The notes beneath the pieces are model-generated. The model had not been told where the DNA came from and did not search any database. It was given only the letters and a program-made list of their open reading frames with translations. DNA of 64,000 nt. Origin: Polyangiaceae bacterium. Its GTDB lineage: Bacteria > Myxococcota_A > Polyangia > Polyangiales > Polyangiaceae. Shown in pieces: positions 8,902 through 19,191 of the stretch (the first letter of the stretch is position 1; each line of letters opens with the position of its first letter). The stretch is from assembly GCA_019637265.1 (NCBI GenBank), contig JAHBVY010000001.1, positions 1,910,505 through 1,974,504 on the forward strand. Direction: 5' to 3'. Made by a program: the position numbers and the translations under genes.

Positions 8902-9747
8902 CTAAAACCGGCGGCTGCGTCCGCTGCGCGCCTCCGCCACCACCTGGGTGTCCTGCTCCTTCTTCAGGAGCACGCCGGCGAAGGGCAGCTCACGCTTGAT
9001 GCGATCGGCGGCGACGCCCGAGCGCGCGAGCACCGCGATCCAATCGACTAGCTCACTGGTGCTCGGGCGCTTCCTCACCCGCGGCGTCGCGCGCAGATCG
9101 TAGAAGGCGGCGATCGCTTGGTCGGCCAGCTCATCGTCCACCGTGGGGTGATGCACGCGCACCACGCGCTTCATCAGCTCCGGCTCCGGGAAGTCGATGA
9201 AGTGGAACACGCAGCGCCGCAGGAAGGCGTCCGGCAGCTCCTTCTCGTTGTTGCTGGTGATGATCACCACCGGGCGCTGCGCCGCGACCACCTCATCCCC
9301 CGTCTCGCTCACCTGGAAGCGCATCTGATCGAGCTCGTGGAGCAGGTCGTTCGGGAACTCGAGATCGGCTTTGTCCACCTCGTCAATCAACAGGACCACT
9401 CGCTCCTTCGCGGCGAAGGCGCGCCCCAGCGGGCCGTGCTTGATGTAGCGACGGATGTCCTTCACCCCTTCGCCATCCACGTCCCCGAAGCGCGCGTCGT
9501 ACAAACGCTGCACCGTGTCGTAGACGTACAAGCCATCTTGCGCGCGGGTGGTCGACTTGACCGGCCAGTGGATCAGCGGGCTGGAGAGCGCCTCGGCCAC
9601 CGCGGTGGCGAGCAGCGTCTTCCCCGTGCCCGGCTCGCCCTTGACGAGCAGCGGGCGCTCCAGCACGAGCGCCGCGTTCACGGCGGACTCCAGGGCCGGA
9701 TCGGTCAGGTAGGTTGCGGTCCCGGTGAATAGCCTCGGCTCAGTCAC
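8902..9747 (-). CDS. MoxR-type AAA+ ATPase
   Basis: A 281-residue AAA+ ATPase of the MoxR/dynein-related (AAA_5) group. Visible motifs are Walker A GEPGTGKT near residues 37-44, Walker B VVLLIDEVDKAD near 117-128, sensor-1 region VVIITSNNEKELPDAFLRRC and the arginine-finger context. MoxR proteins act as chaperones that insert cofactors into, or activate, partner proteins, often VWA-domain proteins. No VWA gene is adjacent, so the client is unknown. The start is a GTG at 9747 overlapping no other gene; the C-terminus is basic (RSGRSRRF). The upstream gap holds an inverted copy of the dispersed element found near the cas locus. Confidence 0.88.
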   Translation of the reverse strand: MTEPRLFTGTATYLTDPALESAVNAALVLERPLLVKGEPGTGKTLLATAVAEALSSPLIHWPVKSTTRAQDGLYVYDTVQRLYDARFGDVDGEGVKDIRRYIKHGPLGRAFAAKERVVLLIDEVDKADLEFPNDLLHELDQMRFQVSETGDEVVAAQRPVVIITSNNEKELPDAFLRRCVFHFIDFPEPELMKRVVRVHHPTVDDELADQAIAAFYDLRATPRVRKRPSTSELVDWIAVLARSGVAADRIKRELPFAGVLLKKEQDTQVVAEARSGRSRRF

Positions 9748-9830
9748 GGGGTCGCTCTAGCACGAACTTCGCGAAGGAGGGCCCCTCTCGAATCAGCTCG
9801 TAGGCGTCGCGAGCCTCCGCGGGGTTTGGG

Positions 9831-10000
9831 GTTTGGGGGGTGCACTCCCTCCAGACATCCTACGCGCATCTCCATCGGACGCTGGCTCTGCTACGGGTGG
9901 CGTGGTGATCACGGTCGTCGACCTCACGGGAGGATCCGAGCGTCCTTGAAGAGCGCTTCCCGCTTCGGGCGGCGTTGAAGAGCCGGTTAGACGGCACCGC
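9831..10000 (-). repeat. Dispersed intergenic element, copy 3 (inverted)
   Basis: Read on the minus strand, this stretch matches the two direct copies at 24.9 and 26.4 kb. It begins GCGGTGCCGTCTAACCGG, keeps GAGGTCGACGACCGTGATC in the middle and ends GGGAGTGCACCCCCCAAA. Identity is patchy but collinear over ~170 bp. It fills the gap between the divergent ATPase and AstA-like genes. No convincing protein is encoded. Confidence 0.7.
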
Positions 10001-10078
10001 ACCTGGAGCGCACCGCCAGCCGAGGCGCCCGGCACCTTTGCGCGCCGCGCGTTCCGTGTCAGTCCCAGCGGAGCAGCG

Positions 10079-11182
10079 ATGCAGCGTTACGAGATCCGAG
10101 GAGCCGGACCGCAGGACGAAGACGCCCTGCTCGCGCTCGCGCGCTTCCTCAACTCCGTCAACCTCCCGAACGATCGTGAGTCCATCCGGCGCCTGCTCAT
10201 GGGCTCGGAGGCGAGCTTCTCCGGCGCGGTGCCGCCAGCCCAGCGGCGCTACGTGTTCGTGCTGTGGGATTTGGTGGAGCAGCGCGCCGTGGGGACCTCG
10301 ATGATCGTGGCCCAGCACGGCCAGCGTGAGGCGCCGTACATCTACTTCGACGTCATCCCCGAGGAGAAATACTCCCACGCCGTCGATCGCCACTTCAATC
10401 ATCAGCTGCTCCGCCTCGGCTTCTCGTACGATGGCCCGACGGAGCTGGGTGGGCTGGTGGTGGATCCGAGCTACCGCAAAGCGCCCGAGCGCCTCGGACT
10501 GCTCATCTCCTACGTGCGCTTCCTGTTCATCGCGGCGCGGCGCGGCGACTTCAAGGACGAGCTCATCGCCGAGCTCTTGCCGCCCTTGCTCCCCGACGGC
10601 ACGAGTCACCTGTGGGAGGCGCTCGGGCGCCGCTTCACCGGGATGAGCTACGCCGAGGCGGATTTCCTCTCGAGCCAAGACAAAGCCTTCATTCGGGATC
10701 TGTTCCCCTCGGGCGTGATCCACGCGAGCCTGCTCAGTGAGGACGCGCAACGCGTGATTGGTCAGGTAGGCGCCCAAACCAAGGGGGTGGAGAAGATGCT
10801 GCGGCGCATCGGCTTCACCTACGCCGAGCGCGTCGATCCGTTCGACGGTGGGCCGCACTTCATCGCCGACACCGACCGGGTCACCCTGGTCAGGCACACC
10901 CTCGCCCTCCCCACCGCGGTGGCGCCTGGTGACGCCGGAGTGATCCACCTCGTGGGGCGCCTCACGGACGCTCCTCCCTACTTCACCGCGCTGCGCGTCC
11001 CCGCGGTGATCGAGGCCGGCGCAGTGAAGCTCACGCGCGAGGACCAGGAGCAGCTCGGGGCCACCCCGGGCGAGCCCGTGTACGCCCTCCCGCTCTCCCC
11101 GCGTGCTACGCTCGCGTCAGACGCCGAGCGCGCTCGGCCCGAGGGCAGCGCCGAGCAAGGCGAGGAGCAGGCAAGCTCGTGA
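10079..11182 (+). CDS. astA: Arginine/ornithine N-succinyltransferase (AstA-like)
   Basis: The 367-residue product matches AstA along its length: N-terminal RPAGPQDEDALLALA-type opening, GTSMIVA, the TELGGLVVDPSYRK segment (ELctLFLDPdWRK in AstA), a GLLISYVRFLFIAA helix, FTGMSYAEADFLSSQDKAFIRDLFP, and IGQV.AQTKGVEKMLRRIGF...DPFDGGPHF. AstA transfers succinyl from succinyl-CoA to arginine, the first step of the ammonia-producing arginine degradation pathway. The other ast genes (astB, astC, astD, astE) are absent nearby, so the role may differ or the pathway may be scattered. The stop overlaps the GTG start of the next gene (GTGA), implying translational coupling. The last ~30 residues are a Glu/Ala-rich extension. 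Confidence 0.85.
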   Translation: MQRYEIRGAGPQDEDALLALARFLNSVNLPNDRESIRRLLMGSEASFSGAVPPAQRRYVFVLWDLVEQRAVGTSMIVAQHGQREAPYIYFDVIPEEKYSHAVDRHFNHQLLRLGFSYDGPTELGGLVVDPSYRKAPERLGLLISYVRFLFIAARRGDFKDELIAELLPPLLPDGTSHLWEALGRRFTGMSYAEADFLSSQDKAFIRDLFPSGVIHASLLSEDAQRVIGQVGAQTKGVEKMLRRIGFTYAERVDPFDGGPHFIADTDRVTLVRHTLALPTAVAPGDAGVIHLVGRLTDAPPYFTALRVPAVIEAGAVKLTREDQEQLGATPGEPVYALPLSPRATLASDAERARPEGSAEQGEEQASS

Positions 11183-12018
11183 GCAAACAACGACCCCCTG
11201 GCTACCCTGACGCCCCTGGCTGGCCGCCGGCGGCGGAGGGTCCCCCCACCACGCGTTACCCTCACGGCTACCAACCGCCAGACTCCGGCGAGCTCGCCGC
11301 GCCCTCAGCGGTGCCGCCACCCCCGGTCACCCCGCCGGTGAGCGCCCCCACTGGCTGGGACACCACTCGCGTCATCCCGCAGAGCCAGGCGCCGTCCTCC
11401 GACTTCGAGCGCACCATCGCCCAGAGCGACTTGGGGCAGCGCACGATCTCCATCGCGTCGCCGCTCGGGCACACGCAGCTTCTCCACCCGGAAATGGCGC
11501 CGGGCCCCGACTCCGGCGCGCGCCTCGTCGCGTCGCAAGCGAGCACTCAGGCGGTGTACGGCGCCGAGCTCCACCCCCAGGCCCCCGAGTGGATGCGCAT
11601 GGGGCGGCTCCTCGCGCTGCAAATCGAGGACGCCATCGCGCGCGGTCAGGGGGACGCCACGACTCAGGCCGCCATCACCCGCGCGTGGTACGCGTGGCAG
11701 CTCGGCGGCTACAGCGCGCAGCAGCTGAAGGACGTGGCGACCAACCTGATGCGCGCCTACAAAATGGCGCGCCAGGCCCCGAGTGAGCACCGCGACGCGG
11801 TGGTGAACGACTCGGCGGGCGTCGTGTACTCCACGCTCCCCCCCGTGGTGCGCGAGCACTGCGATCGCACCCGCGTGCTGATCGCGCTGCAGCTGATGAT
11901 GGAGTACGAGGATCCTCGCTCGGCGCGCTTCGAGGGCCTGGCCGTGGTGCTCTCCTGGACCGACCAAGCGCGCAGCCTCGGCAAGCAAGCGCTCGCGGCC
12001 GTCTTGGGCGAAGGCTGA
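11179..12018 (+). CDS. Proline-rich protein of unknown function coupled to astA
   Basis: I do not recognise this 279-residue protein. Residues 1-70 are rich in Pro, Gly and Tyr (APGWPP, SAVPPPPVTPPV) and likely disordered; residues ~70-130 are polar; residues ~140-279 are a compact, mainly helical region (MGRLLALQIEDAIARGQG..AWYAWQLGGYSAQQLKDVATNLMRAYKMAR). No signal peptide or membrane segment is visible. The GTG start at 11179 overlaps the astA-like stop, so the two are almost certainly co-translated. Confidence 0.75.
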   Translation: MSKQRPPGYPDAPGWPPAAEGPPTTRYPHGYQPPDSGELAAPSAVPPPPVTPPVSAPTGWDTTRVIPQSQAPSSDFERTIAQSDLGQRTISIASPLGHTQLLHPEMAPGPDSGARLVASQASTQAVYGAELHPQAPEWMRMGRLLALQIEDAIARGQGDATTQAAITRAWYAWQLGGYSAQQLKDVATNLMRAYKMARQAPSEHRDAVVNDSAGVVYSTLPPVVREHCDRTRVLIALQLMMEYEDPRSARFEGLAVVLSWTDQARSLGKQALAAVLGEG

Positions 12019-12057
12019 CCGTCGTCCTCCAGGCGCGCACATCACCGCCCTGTCTTC

Positions 12058-12101
12058 GGGTTTTGGGGGTTTGGCAGCGCCCCTCACGGCTCGTCAGCCG
12101 T
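12058..12101. terminator. Convergent-gene spacer: G-rich motif plus 6-bp hairpin
   Basis: Between two convergent genes lie GGGTTTTGGGGGTTTGGC (12058-12075, reverse complement of the recurrent CCAAACCCCCAAAACCC motif) and ACGGCT-CGTC-AGCCGT (12086-12101), a short perfect hairpin. A terminator role is plausible but unproven because no T-run follows. Confidence 0.4.
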
Positions 12102-12109
12102 CAAGTCAA

Positions 12110-12874
12110 CTAAGCTGACGGCACCTCAGGTGCCACAGCTCCCCCGCCCACCCCAACCGCAGCGCTCTGCCGCGCGGCGTGGTGCTCGCCCTGGTTGTCC
12201 TGCTCCACCTTGCCGTCACGCATCCGCACCACCCGCGGCATGCTCTCGGCGAAGGCGAGGTTGTGAGTGACGACGACCACCGTCGTGTTGTGGCGCGCGT
12301 TGATCTCGAAGAACAAATCGTGGATGGCGCTGCCGGTGGAGGTGTCGAGGTTGCCGGTCGGCTCGTCCGCCAGGATGAGCGCGGGCGCCAGCACCAAGGC
12401 GCGCGCCACCGCGACGCGCTGCTGCTCACCGCCGGAGAGCTCGCCGGGGCGGTGCGTGGCGCGCTCCTTGAGGCCCACCTCCTCCAGCAGCGGCAGCGCC
12501 CGCTCCGCCATCTCCTTGCGTGAGCGCCCCTGAATGAGCCCCGGCATCATCACGTTCTCGAGCGCGTTGAACTCCGGCAGCAGGTGGTGAAACTGAAACA
12601 CGAAGCCAATCTTCTGGTTTCGCACCGCGGCGAGCCGCGTGGAGCTCATGGTGGTGAGCTCCTCACCATCCAAGCGAATCGACCCCGACGTCGGGAGGTC
12701 CAGCGTGCCCATGCAGTGGAGCAGGGTGCTCTTACCCGCGCCGGACTGCCCCACGATGGCGAGGATCTGCCCGGCCTCGATCACGAGGTCGATGCCCTTC
12801 AGCACGTCCAGCGTGCGCCCCATGTGCTGGAACGACTTCTTCAAGCCCGAGATGACGACGAGCGGCTCTGCCAT
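12110..12874 (-). CDS. lolD: LolD-type ABC transporter ATP-binding protein
   Basis: A 254-residue ABC ATPase of the LolD/MacB branch: Walker [10 protein letters not shown], the signature [15 protein letters not shown], Walker [14 protein letters not shown] and the H-loop VVVTHN are all present. In the Lol system LolD powers release of outer-membrane lipoproteins from the inner membrane to LolA. The partner permease gene lies upstream on the same strand, 169 bp away, which supports this assignment over MacB or FtsE. The C-terminal ~30 residues (Gly/Ala/His-rich, after VEQDN) exceed the usual LolD length and may be a recent extension. The ATG at 12874 fits the family start. Confidence 0.9.
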   Translation of the reverse strand: MAEPLVVISGLKKSFQHMGRTLDVLKGIDLVIEAGQILAIVGQSGAGKSTLLHCMGTLDLPTSGSIRLDGEELTTMSSTRLAAVRNQKIGFVFQFHHLLPEFNALENVMMPGLIQGRSRKEMAERALPLLEEVGLKERATHRPGELSGGEQQRVAVARALVLAPALILADEPTGNLDTSTGSAIHDLFFEINARHNTTVVVVTHNLAFAESMPRVVRMRDGKVEQDNQGEHHAARQSAAVGVGGGAVAPEVPSA

Positions 12875-12960
12875 GATTCAACTCCAGCCCCTTGACGTAG
12901 CGCGTCCCCACAGGCGCTGCCTCCAAACACGAGCGGCATCATATTTCCTCGCGGAATCAA

Positions 12961-13014
12961 CCATGCGGCCCTGAAGAGCCATGCGGCCCTGAAGAGCCAT
13001 GCGGCCCTGAAGAG
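12961..13014. repeat. Three perfect 18-bp tandem repeats
   Basis: CCATGCGGCCCTGAAGAG is repeated three times exactly (12961, 12979, 12997). It lies between the end of the LolC/E-type gene and lolD, within their probable operon, where it would be part of the mRNA. Confidence 0.9.
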
Positions 13015-13043
13015 CGCCGGCGCCGGCGCGGCGAGCGGCGCCC

Positions 13044-14842
13044 CTACTCATAGCGGATCCCGTCCACTGGCCGGAGCCGGCTCGCGGCGGACGCCGGGTA
13101 GATGGTGGCCAGCGTGGTGACGAGCATCGCGCACAGCGCGATCAAGAGGTAGTCCGTCACGTTGATGCTGATGGGGAGGCGATCCACGTAGTAAACGTCA
13201 GGATCCAAGCGCGCCCCGGAGACCTTCAAGGCGATGCAGGCCATGGCGCCGGTGACCACACCGAACACGGTGCCTATCGCGCCGATGATCATGCCCTCGC
13301 TCATGAAGATCGCCAAAATCACCCGATCTGAAGTGCCCACCGCCTTCAAAATCGCGATTTCCTTGCTCTTCTCCGTCACCATCAAGAGCAGCGTGCACAC
13401 GATGCAGAAGCTCGCGACGATGCAGGCCAGGAACAAGATCACGAAGGTGACTATTTTCTCCAGCTCGAGCGCGCTGAACAGGCTCCGGTTGAGCTCCTTC
13501 CAGTCGCGCACCCGCACGTCATCGCGGCTCAGCGCCTTGACGATGGCGGGCCCCACCACCCCCACGTCCTCCTCGCGCGAGAGCTTCACCTCGATGCTGG
13601 TCACCTGCTCACCCAGGTCGAGGAAGCGCTGCGCCACCCCGATGTCCACGTAAGCGAAGCTCGAGTCGTACTCGTACATGCCGGAGTAGAAGATGCCCGC
13701 CACCCGGAACTTACGGGTGCGCGGCATCACCCCCATGGGCCCCAGCTCCCCCAGCGGCCCCACCAGGGTGATCTCGTCGCCCACCAGCGCGTTCAGCGTC
13801 TTCGAGAGCTCGCGCCCGATGATGATGCCCGGGTACACCTCGGGCGCGCTGTCGTCGCCGACCGCGACCTTGCGCTGCCAGTCGGCGATGGGGCCCTTGT
13901 AATAAGGACGCCCGCCGGGGCCGTAGCCGATGATCTCATCCGGCGCGAGCCGCGTGAGCTTGCTCGGATCCACCAAATACTCGAAGCGACCCGCCTCGAT
14001 GTTGTCAATCAGGTCGATTACCTGACCAATGCTCTCGGTGTCGACGCCCTTCAGCATCACGCCGCCGGTGTTGGAGTGGCTCGAGGCCATCGCCTCCCCC
14101 GCGGCGATCGGGCTCGCCGCGTGGACGCCGGGCACCCGCCGCGCGGCGTCGATGCTCTCACGCCAGCCGCCGAACCCCCCGATCTCGGTGGCGGCGATGT
14201 GGATGTGCGCGTTGTTCCCGAGGATCTTGCGCTTCAGGTCCTGCCCGAAGCCGCCCATGATGCTGATCACCGCGCACAAGGCGAAGGTGCTCACCGCCAC
14301 GCCCGAAATAGACAGGATGCTGATGACCGTCAGGAAGCCGCTCTTGCCTGAGCGCACGTGACGCGCGGCGATGTAGCCCTTGAAGCCCGAGCGCTCGATC
14401 AGGTCGAGCAGGCGCGGGATGGCGAGCCCCAGCGCGCCGATGGTGAAGCAGATCACCGACAGCGCGGCGCCGCCGCGCACCGCCTGGTGCCACCACACGA
14501 AGGCGCGCCCCTGCTGCTCCGGCAGCAGCCAAGCGACGACGCCGAAGCTCAGGGTGCCGAGCAGGCCGAGCAGCGTCATCCCGATCAGCACCGCGCGGCG
14601 CCCGCGGGTGCTCATGCGGCGGATCCAGCGCACGAGCAGGTACAGCACCACCGCCACCAGGACGGCGATCAGACCAATCCGCCCCGCCAGACCCAGCGAG
14701 CCCACCAGCCACGCCGTCAGGCGCTGGAACCACGACGGCTCCGCCGCTCCAAGCAAACCCAGCGGCCCTGCCGCCAGCCAGGCGAGCCCCACGTCCGGCA
14801 GCGCCGCCAGCGGCAGCGTCAGCTCAGTGAGGCTCGCGGCGT

Positions 14843-14846
<4 letters not shown>
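13044..14846 (-). CDS. lolC: Lipoprotein-releasing ABC permease LolC/E with N-terminal membrane extension
   Basis: The last ~430 residues are a typical LolC/LolE (FtsX-MacB) permease: IAARHVRSGKSGFLTVISILSISGVAVSTFAL as first helix, a large periplasmic domain, then three closing helices with the KSKEIAILKAVGTSDRVI coupling segment and the ending PASAASRLRPVDGIRYE. Its job is to extract outer-membrane lipoproteins from the inner membrane, with LolD supplying ATP. The unusual part is residues ~1-165, which add about four further membrane segments ahead of the standard start and make the protein 600 residues rather than ~410. A single permease gene is present, so it may act as a homodimer (LolF-like); lolC is therefore a tentative symbol. 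The start ATG overlaps the end of lysS by 4 bp. Confidence 0.88.
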
Positions 14847-16638
<1,792 letters not shown>

Positions 16639-16642
<4 letters not shown>

Positions 16643-17755
16643 GACTTCGCCTGCTCGCCTTCGCTCTTCTTCATCAAGTAGGCCTCGATGAAGCCGTCCA
16701 ACTCGCCGTCCAACACCCCCTCCACGTTGGTGTCCTCGTGATCCGTCCGCAGGTCCTTCACCATTTGGTAAGGCTGCATGACATAACTGCGGATCTGGTT
16801 GCCGAAGTCGATTTTGCCCTTGGCCGCCTCGTAGCGGTCCTTCTCACCGCTGCGCCGCGCCTGCTCCATCTCGTAGAGGCGCGCCTTCAGCATCTTCAGC
16901 GCCATGCGCCGGTTCTGGTGCTGTGAGCGCTCGATGCGGCACACCACCATGATGCCGGTGGGCAGGTGCCGCATGCGCACCGCGGACTCCACCTTGTTCA
17001 CGTTCTGGCCACCCTTACCGCCCGCGCGCATCGTGGTGATCTCGAGATCCGTCTCCGCCACGTCGATCTGGATTTCATCCTCGATGTCCGGCGTGACCTC
17101 CACCGCAGCGAAGCTGGTTTGGCGCCGCGCGTTGGCGTCGAAGGGGCTGATGCGCACCAGGCGATGCACCCCGCGCTCCGCCTTCAAGTAGCCGTAAGCG
17201 TTCGGACCACTGACGGTGAACGAGGCCGCGTTGATGCCCGCCTCCTGACCCTCTTCCTGGTCGATGATCTCGGTCTTGAAGCCCTTGGCCTCGCACCAGC
17301 GGAGGTACATGCGGAGCAGCATCTCTGCCCAGTCCTTCGCGTCCGTCCCGCCCGCGCCGCTGTTGATGCTGACGATGGCGCCCGCGTGATCCGCCTCCCC
17401 GCTCAGCATGCGCTGCAGCTCGGCGCGCCGCAGCTCCGCGTCGATCGGGACCAGCAGCTGATCCACCTCGGGGAGCGAGGCCTCGTCCCCCTCCTCCTCG
17501 ATCAGCTGGAACAGCTCATCAGCATCGCTGACGTCCTTCTCCAGCCGCGTGACCAGCTCGATCTTGTCGTTCGCGGCCGAGCGACGCCGCAGCAGCGCCT
17601 GCGCGCGCTCCTGATCATCCCAGAACCCAGCGACGCTCGAGACGGAGTCCAGCTCCGCGACGTCCCGTTTTAGCTGAGCGAGGTCAAAGATGCCCCCTTA
17701 GCGCCTCGAGGCGCCTTTGGAGGTCGGCGATTTTGCTACGCGTATCAGCAAGCAT
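16639..17755 (-). CDS. prfB: Peptide chain release factor 2 (joined by programmed +1 frameshift)
   Basis: RF2 ends translation at UGA and UAA. The main frame shows the catalytic GGQ in [13 protein letters not shown] and the [15 protein letters not shown] and [16 protein letters not shown] segments of RF2. The tripeptide SPF in [20 protein letters not shown] is standard for RF2. The protein begins in another frame at the ATG at 17755 ([15 protein letters not shown]...), reads 23 codons, then meets CTT TGA at 17689-17684 and must slip +1 to continue as DLAQLKRDV. The joined product is ~371 residues, the normal family length. It heads the operon with lysS, overlapping by 4 bp. Confidence 0.95.
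17684..17698 (-). promoter_or_regulatory. prfB programmed frameshift signal
   Basis: Read on the minus strand: AGGGGG (17698-17693), a short spacer, then CTT TGA C (17689-17683). This is the classic RF2 autoregulatory site, in which an internal Shine-Dalgarno and slow decoding of UGA promote +1 slippage when RF2 is scarce. Confidence 0.95.
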
Positions 17756-18114
17756 GGTGCGCGGGTTCTACACCTCGCGATCGGGGAACGCCAGCCCGAT
17801 CGCCACCGCCTGGCGCCAAGCCTCCGGGGCCTTCGCCCCAGGCGTAGGCCGCTGTCTACGAACTCGAACGCGCACGCCCCGACCTCACCGACGCGGCCCA
17901 AGAGCGTGGGGTCACCAACGCTCGCCGCTAGCGGATCGTGCTTATTTTTTGGGGGTTGGACGGCACCGCTCCGTTCAAGGCACTGCAAGACGCGCGGCAC
18001 TGAGAGCCTCCGCGCGAGGCACCTCAAGGCGCAGCATCCGCTTCACGGCGGAAACCCACCACTCGCCAGGTACCGGCGTGGCGGCCACCCCACCCACCGC
18101 AGCACTCGTCCTAG
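17756..18114. other. Non-coding gap upstream of prfB
   Basis: I see no supported gene. It holds ATTTTTTGGGGGTTGGACGG at 17944-17963, joining the recurrent CCAACCCCCAAAA motif to the GGTGCCGTCCAACC end of the dispersed element. The prfB promoter should lie near 17756-17850. Confidence 0.5.
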
Positions 18115-18969
18115 TCACTTACGACCCGATCGCGATGAAGCAGGCACCAGGCGACTGAAGCCGCCACGCGTCAGCACATCGAGGCGCAGGCGCGCCTGCA
18201 GCGCGTCCAGGCGGCTCCGCAGCTGCGCCGCGCTATCCAAAGCCGGATCGCGGCTCGCCAGCTCGGCGCGCTGCCACGCGAACAGCGCCGTGAGCAGCCG
18301 CTCCACCACCTGATCGCGCCGCGCCCGCTCGCTCTGGTGCTGGCGCGCCAGCACCACCTCCTCCTTCGCGAACAGCAGCCGATCGAGCTTCCACGCGGCG
18401 CGCGCCTCACCGTAGAGATCCGTGCCGTCCGACTGGGAGTAGCGGTAAGGATCACTGGCGGTTGGCGTGAGCCGCAGCGTCTGATCGCTGCGCCGGCCGC
18501 CGCGCAGGGTGAGCTCTGGCAGCCAGGCTGATGACTTGGCGCGCGACGCCAAGCGGTTCAGGCGCCGCGCGCGTGACGCCGTGCGATCGGCGCCCAAAGC
18601 GTACTGCACCAAGCGCTCCACGTCGGCGCTCGAGAGCCGCAGATCGCGCGGCAGCTCAGCGGGTCGCTCCACACCGCCATCCTTCCCTTCATCGCTGCGC
18701 TCACCATCACCCTCGCGCAGCCCGCTCAGGCGCACGCGCCGCGGCGCGCCCATCGTTAGGGATCCTAACGGCAGCTTCAGCTCGAACAGCACGCGGCCTT
18801 CGCGCCCCAGTGACGTCTGATGCACCCCGGCGCGCAGCATGAAGCTCGAGGCACCCGCGCCGTCGCTCGCCGTGGCGCTGGAGGTGACGCAGAGGCAGCA
18901 GAGCGCCGCGAGGACAGCGACGGTGAGTAGTGGAGTGCGGTGCGAGGGTGCGGTGGGGCGCGTTGACAT
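18115..18969 (-). CDS. Secreted protein of unknown function
   Basis: The 284-residue product has a clear N-terminal signal peptide (MSTRPTAPSHRTPLLTVAVL..., hydrophobic core then SSATASDG), so export to the periplasm or beyond is likely. The mature part contains beta-rich segments (FMLRAGVHQTSL, VLFELKLPLGSLTM) and two helical Arg/Ala-rich stretches with possible coiled coil (near 210-260). I recognise no family. The frame extends upstream to 19032, but the ATG at 18969 precedes the signal sequence and is preferred. The long helical C-terminus recalls periplasmic parts of efflux proteins only loosely. Confidence 0.65.
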   Translation of the reverse strand: MSTRPTAPSHRTPLLTVAVLAALCCLCVTSSATASDGAGASSFMLRAGVHQTSLGREGRVLFELKLPLGSLTMGAPRRVRLSGLREGDGERSDEGKDGGVERPAELPRDLRLSSADVERLVQYALGADRTASRARRLNRLASRAKSSAWLPELTLRGGRRSDQTLRLTPTASDPYRYSQSDGTDLYGEARAAWKLDRLLFAKEEVVLARQHQSERARRDQVVERLLTALFAWQRAELASRDPALDSAAQLRSRLDALQARLRLDVLTRGGFSRLVPASSRSGRK

Positions 18970-19106
18970 GGCGCGGTGGGTCGACGTCAGCGCACGCGGG
19001 GTTTCTGGCTTTTCACCGCCGCCCGCCACCACCGGCGGCCACCGCGCGATCGCGTCGCGACGCGGCGCACCGAGCGCCTACGCAGCGCACCGACATGCGT
19101 GGACAC

Positions 19107-19125
19107 GCCAAACCCCCCAAAACCC
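19107..19125 (+). repeat. CCAAACCCCCCAAAACCC motif
   Basis: One of about nine near-identical short motifs in gaps of this window; this copy is almost the reverse complement of that at 12058-12075. It lies upstream of the secreted-protein gene. Confidence 0.7.
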
Positions 19126-19191
19126 AAGGGCATGGAGCGCATCCGCAGCGCACCCGCGCGTAGGGGCGCGACGTATCGTCCCGCGCACCGT

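Noticed and set aside
9860..10948. 362-codon minus-strand open frame
   Set aside because: Antisense shadow of the AstA-like gene.
17717..18313. 198-codon plus-strand open frame covering the gap above prfB
   Set aside because: Arg/His/Pro-rich, overlaps both neighbouring genes antisense, and includes the repeated GGGGGTTGGACGG motif.
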